NCBI RefSeq assembly: GCF_036391795.1 | Contig: NZ_DASVZH010000277.1 | Coordinates: 1 to 22,473 of the forward strand | Source: Oryzihumus sp036391795 | GTDB taxonomy: Bacteria > Actinomycetota > Actinomycetes > Actinomycetales > Dermatophilaceae | Direction: 5' to 3' | DNA: 22,473 bases | Shown: positions 21,181-22,473 of the stretch, piece by piece | Numbering within the stretch: the first letter of the stretch is position 1 | How the letters are laid out: every line of letters starts with the position of its first letter | Notes under the pieces: model-generated | Told to the model about the DNA's origin: nothing | What the model saw: the letters and a program-made list of their open reading frames with translations, nothing else | Databases searched by the model: none | Position numbers and translations under genes: made by a program

Positions 21181-21543
21181 TCAGCCGGCGGGCTTGGCGT
21201 ACGGCTTCACACCGGTGTCCCACATGACGCACGGCTCGGCGCCGTCGACCCAGGCGTCGTGCCCGGGCTGGAGGTCGAAGACGTCGCCGGGGCCGACGGC
21301 CAGCTCGGTGCCGTCCTGGTGGTGGATCGTCATGTGCCCGGAGACGCAGACGCCGGTGTGGTGGACCATGCACATCTCGGTGCCGGCGATCGGCTTCACG
21401 TCGTCGGACCATCTCCAGCCGGGCTCGAAGATCTCCTTCCCGATCGTGAAGTTGCCCAGCGTCACGACGTCGACATGGCCGTGCGCCTTGAAGTTGCGCG
21501 TCTCGTCCGGGGCGTCGATGGCGTGCTTCTCGAGTGTGGCCAT
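21181..21543 (-). CDS. Cupin-domain protein
   Basis: This 120-residue single-domain cupin has its jelly-roll motifs in EPGWRWSDDVKPIAGTEMCM and VHHTGVCVSGHMTIHHQDGT, with VGPGDVFDLQPGHDAWVDGA as motif 2. The His residues (HHTG, GHMTIHH, GHDAW) give a plausible metal site. Its length and layout match small actinobacterial cupins of unknown role. ATG 21543 has GAGGAGGAG upstream and a possible -10 TAGGAC farther up. It lies 92 bases from the CoA-transferase gene on the same strand, so it may be downstream of that gene in one transcript. Confidence 0.88.
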   Translation of the reverse strand: MATLEKHAIDAPDETRNFKAHGHVDVVTLGNFTIGKEIFEPGWRWSDDVKPIAGTEMCMVHHTGVCVSGHMTIHHQDGTELAVGPGDVFDLQPGHDAWVDGAEPCVMWDTGVKPYAKPAG

Positions 21544-21635
21544 GATGGCTCCTCCTCGTCGGACGGGGTGGGGGACAGTGTCGTCCTACACCCGGGCCGC
21601 ACCGACCGGAACCGCTGTGCCGCGTAGGTTTCCGC

Positions 21636-22473
21636 TCACCACGCGGGCTCAGCGGCGGCGTATCCTCCCACCCGGTGCGGCCACGCCAGCGGCCTGCCGT
21701 CGAACGTCCCCACCGGCGCGACGACGTCCAGCCGGCCCTGCGGGGACTCCACCGGCCGCAGCCACGCGTCCACCTCCTCGACGTCGGCCGGCAGCGGGCC
21801 GGCCGGCTCCGGGCGGGGCTGCCCGAGCAGCCACTGGGCGGTGCGGGCGAGGGCCAGCTCGCGGACCTGGGTGCCGCCCTCCCGGGCCTGCGCGGTGAGC
21901 GCCTCGAGCACGGCGGCGACCGCGAGGTAGCCGGTGCCGTGGTCGAGCAGCTGGCACGGCAGCGCGCCCGGCCTGCCCTCGTCGCCCTCGACCACGGCGA
22001 TCCCGGAGGCCGCCTGGACGATGGAGTCGAAGCCGCGCCGCGTGCCCCACGGGCCGGTCGGGCCCCAGGCGGACAGGGACACGACGGCCAGCCCGGGGTG
22101 GCGCTCGGCGAGCTCGGCCGGGGTCAGGCCGAACGCGTCCAGCGCGCCGGGGCGGTAGCCGTGCACGAGGACGTCGGCCTCGTCGAGCAGGGCGTGCAGC
22201 CGGTCGAGCCCCTCCCGGGTGCGGGCGTCGAGGACGGCGCTGCGCTTGCCCAGCACGGTGTCCCACGTGCCCTCCGGCTCGAGGCGGTGTGGCGGGTCGA
22301 GCCGCAGCACGTCCGCGCCCAGCGCCCCCAGGAAGCGCGTGCAGACCGGGCCGGCGATGACCCGGGTCAGGTCGAGCACGCGCAGCCCTTCGGCGGGCCG
22401 GTCGCCGGCGGCGCGCACTCGCGGCTCGGCGCCCGGGATGCTGCTGCGCTCCACGAGGCGGCGGCCGGCCACG
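21636..22473 (-). CDS. CoA-transferase family III (CaiB/BaiF type), 5' end outside window
   Basis: 278 or more residues of a type III CoA-transferase, cut by the right edge. Visible motifs are the N-domain start GLRVLDLTRVIAGPVCTRFL, GALGADVLRLDPPHRLEPEG, KRSAVLDARTREGL, DVLVHGYRPGALDAFGLTPA, and VVSLSAWGPTGPWGTRRGFD. The segment GRRLVERSSIPG at the edge resembles the linker of actinobacterial two-part family members, so the real start is probably farther right. The catalytic Asp expected after the GFD region is not certain here. It moves CoA between acids such as carnitine or dicarboxylate derivatives; the substrate is unknown. Confidence 0.85.
   Translation of the reverse strand, partial: VAGRRLVERSSIPGAEPRVRAAGDRPAEGLRVLDLTRVIAGPVCTRFLGALGADVLRLDPPHRLEPEGTWDTVLGKRSAVLDARTREGLDRLHALLDEADVLVHGYRPGALDAFGLTPAELAERHPGLAVVSLSAWGPTGPWGTRRGFDSIVQAASGIAVVEGDEGRPGALPCQLLDHGTGYLAVAAVLEALTAQAREGGTQVRELALARTAQWLLGQPRPEPAGPLPADVEEVDAWLRPVESPQGRLDVVAPVGTFDGRPLAWPHRVGGYAAAEPAW

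Noticed and set aside
1..22473. CRISPR arrays, transposases, integrase, intact tRNA or rRNA genes
   Set aside because: I looked for regular spaced repeats, DDE/serine/tyrosine recombinase motifs and cloverleaf parts on both strands; only the tRNA-Pro fragment was found.

Overview
The window is high-GC DNA with very strong G/C preference at third codon positions, many GTG starts, and several candidate leaderless promoters. Together with the protein families present, this points to an actinobacterium (Actinomycetota). I cannot fix the genus. The left ~5.4 kb reads like streptomycete-type accessory DNA. The right ~17 kb reads like an ordinary chromosome of a high-GC actinobacterium (Intrasporangiaceae-like is only an impression).

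Left block (1-5.4 kb): a partial membrane protein, a zinc-finger/membrane protein and a small hypothetical lead to the 3' half of a tRNA-Pro(CGG) at 1099-1143. The matching 5' half is absent, and a strong terminator follows the fragment. This is the expected look of an integrative-element junction in a tRNA gene, with the element to the left. To its right are an RsbW-like ATPase, an ABM-domain protein, a membrane-anchored protein built of two copies of a W-HI-M module, a four-helix membrane protein, a thioredoxin-like C-P-H-A protein and a 5'-truncated DUF6448 gene. The block is loosely packed, with roughly 300-base gaps.

Middle block (5.5-10.1 kb): an MFS transporter, several very small membrane proteins, a MerR remnant, a DUF1801 protein and a CxxxH-type membrane protein.

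Right block (10.2-22.5 kb): densely packed small enzymes and regulators. These are an isochorismatase-fold hydrolase, an overlapping DinB/GNAT pair divergent from a WYL regulator, DUF1905, two AraC regulators each beside a VOC-fold protein, an alpha/beta hydrolase, a nitrilase, glycerol kinase (glpK) with a clear terminator, GYD, SnoaL-like and cupin proteins, and a CoA-transferase (CaiB/BaiF type) running off the right edge.

No complete new system is evident. The best leads are the duplicated W-HI-M protein (2775-3512), the tRNA-Pro junction, the overlapping alternative hairpins at 17087-17239, and a recurring leaderless-promoter arrangement (TAnnnT, 6-7 nt, ATG) in front of four genes. No CRISPR array, intact tRNA, rRNA, transposase or integrase is visible.
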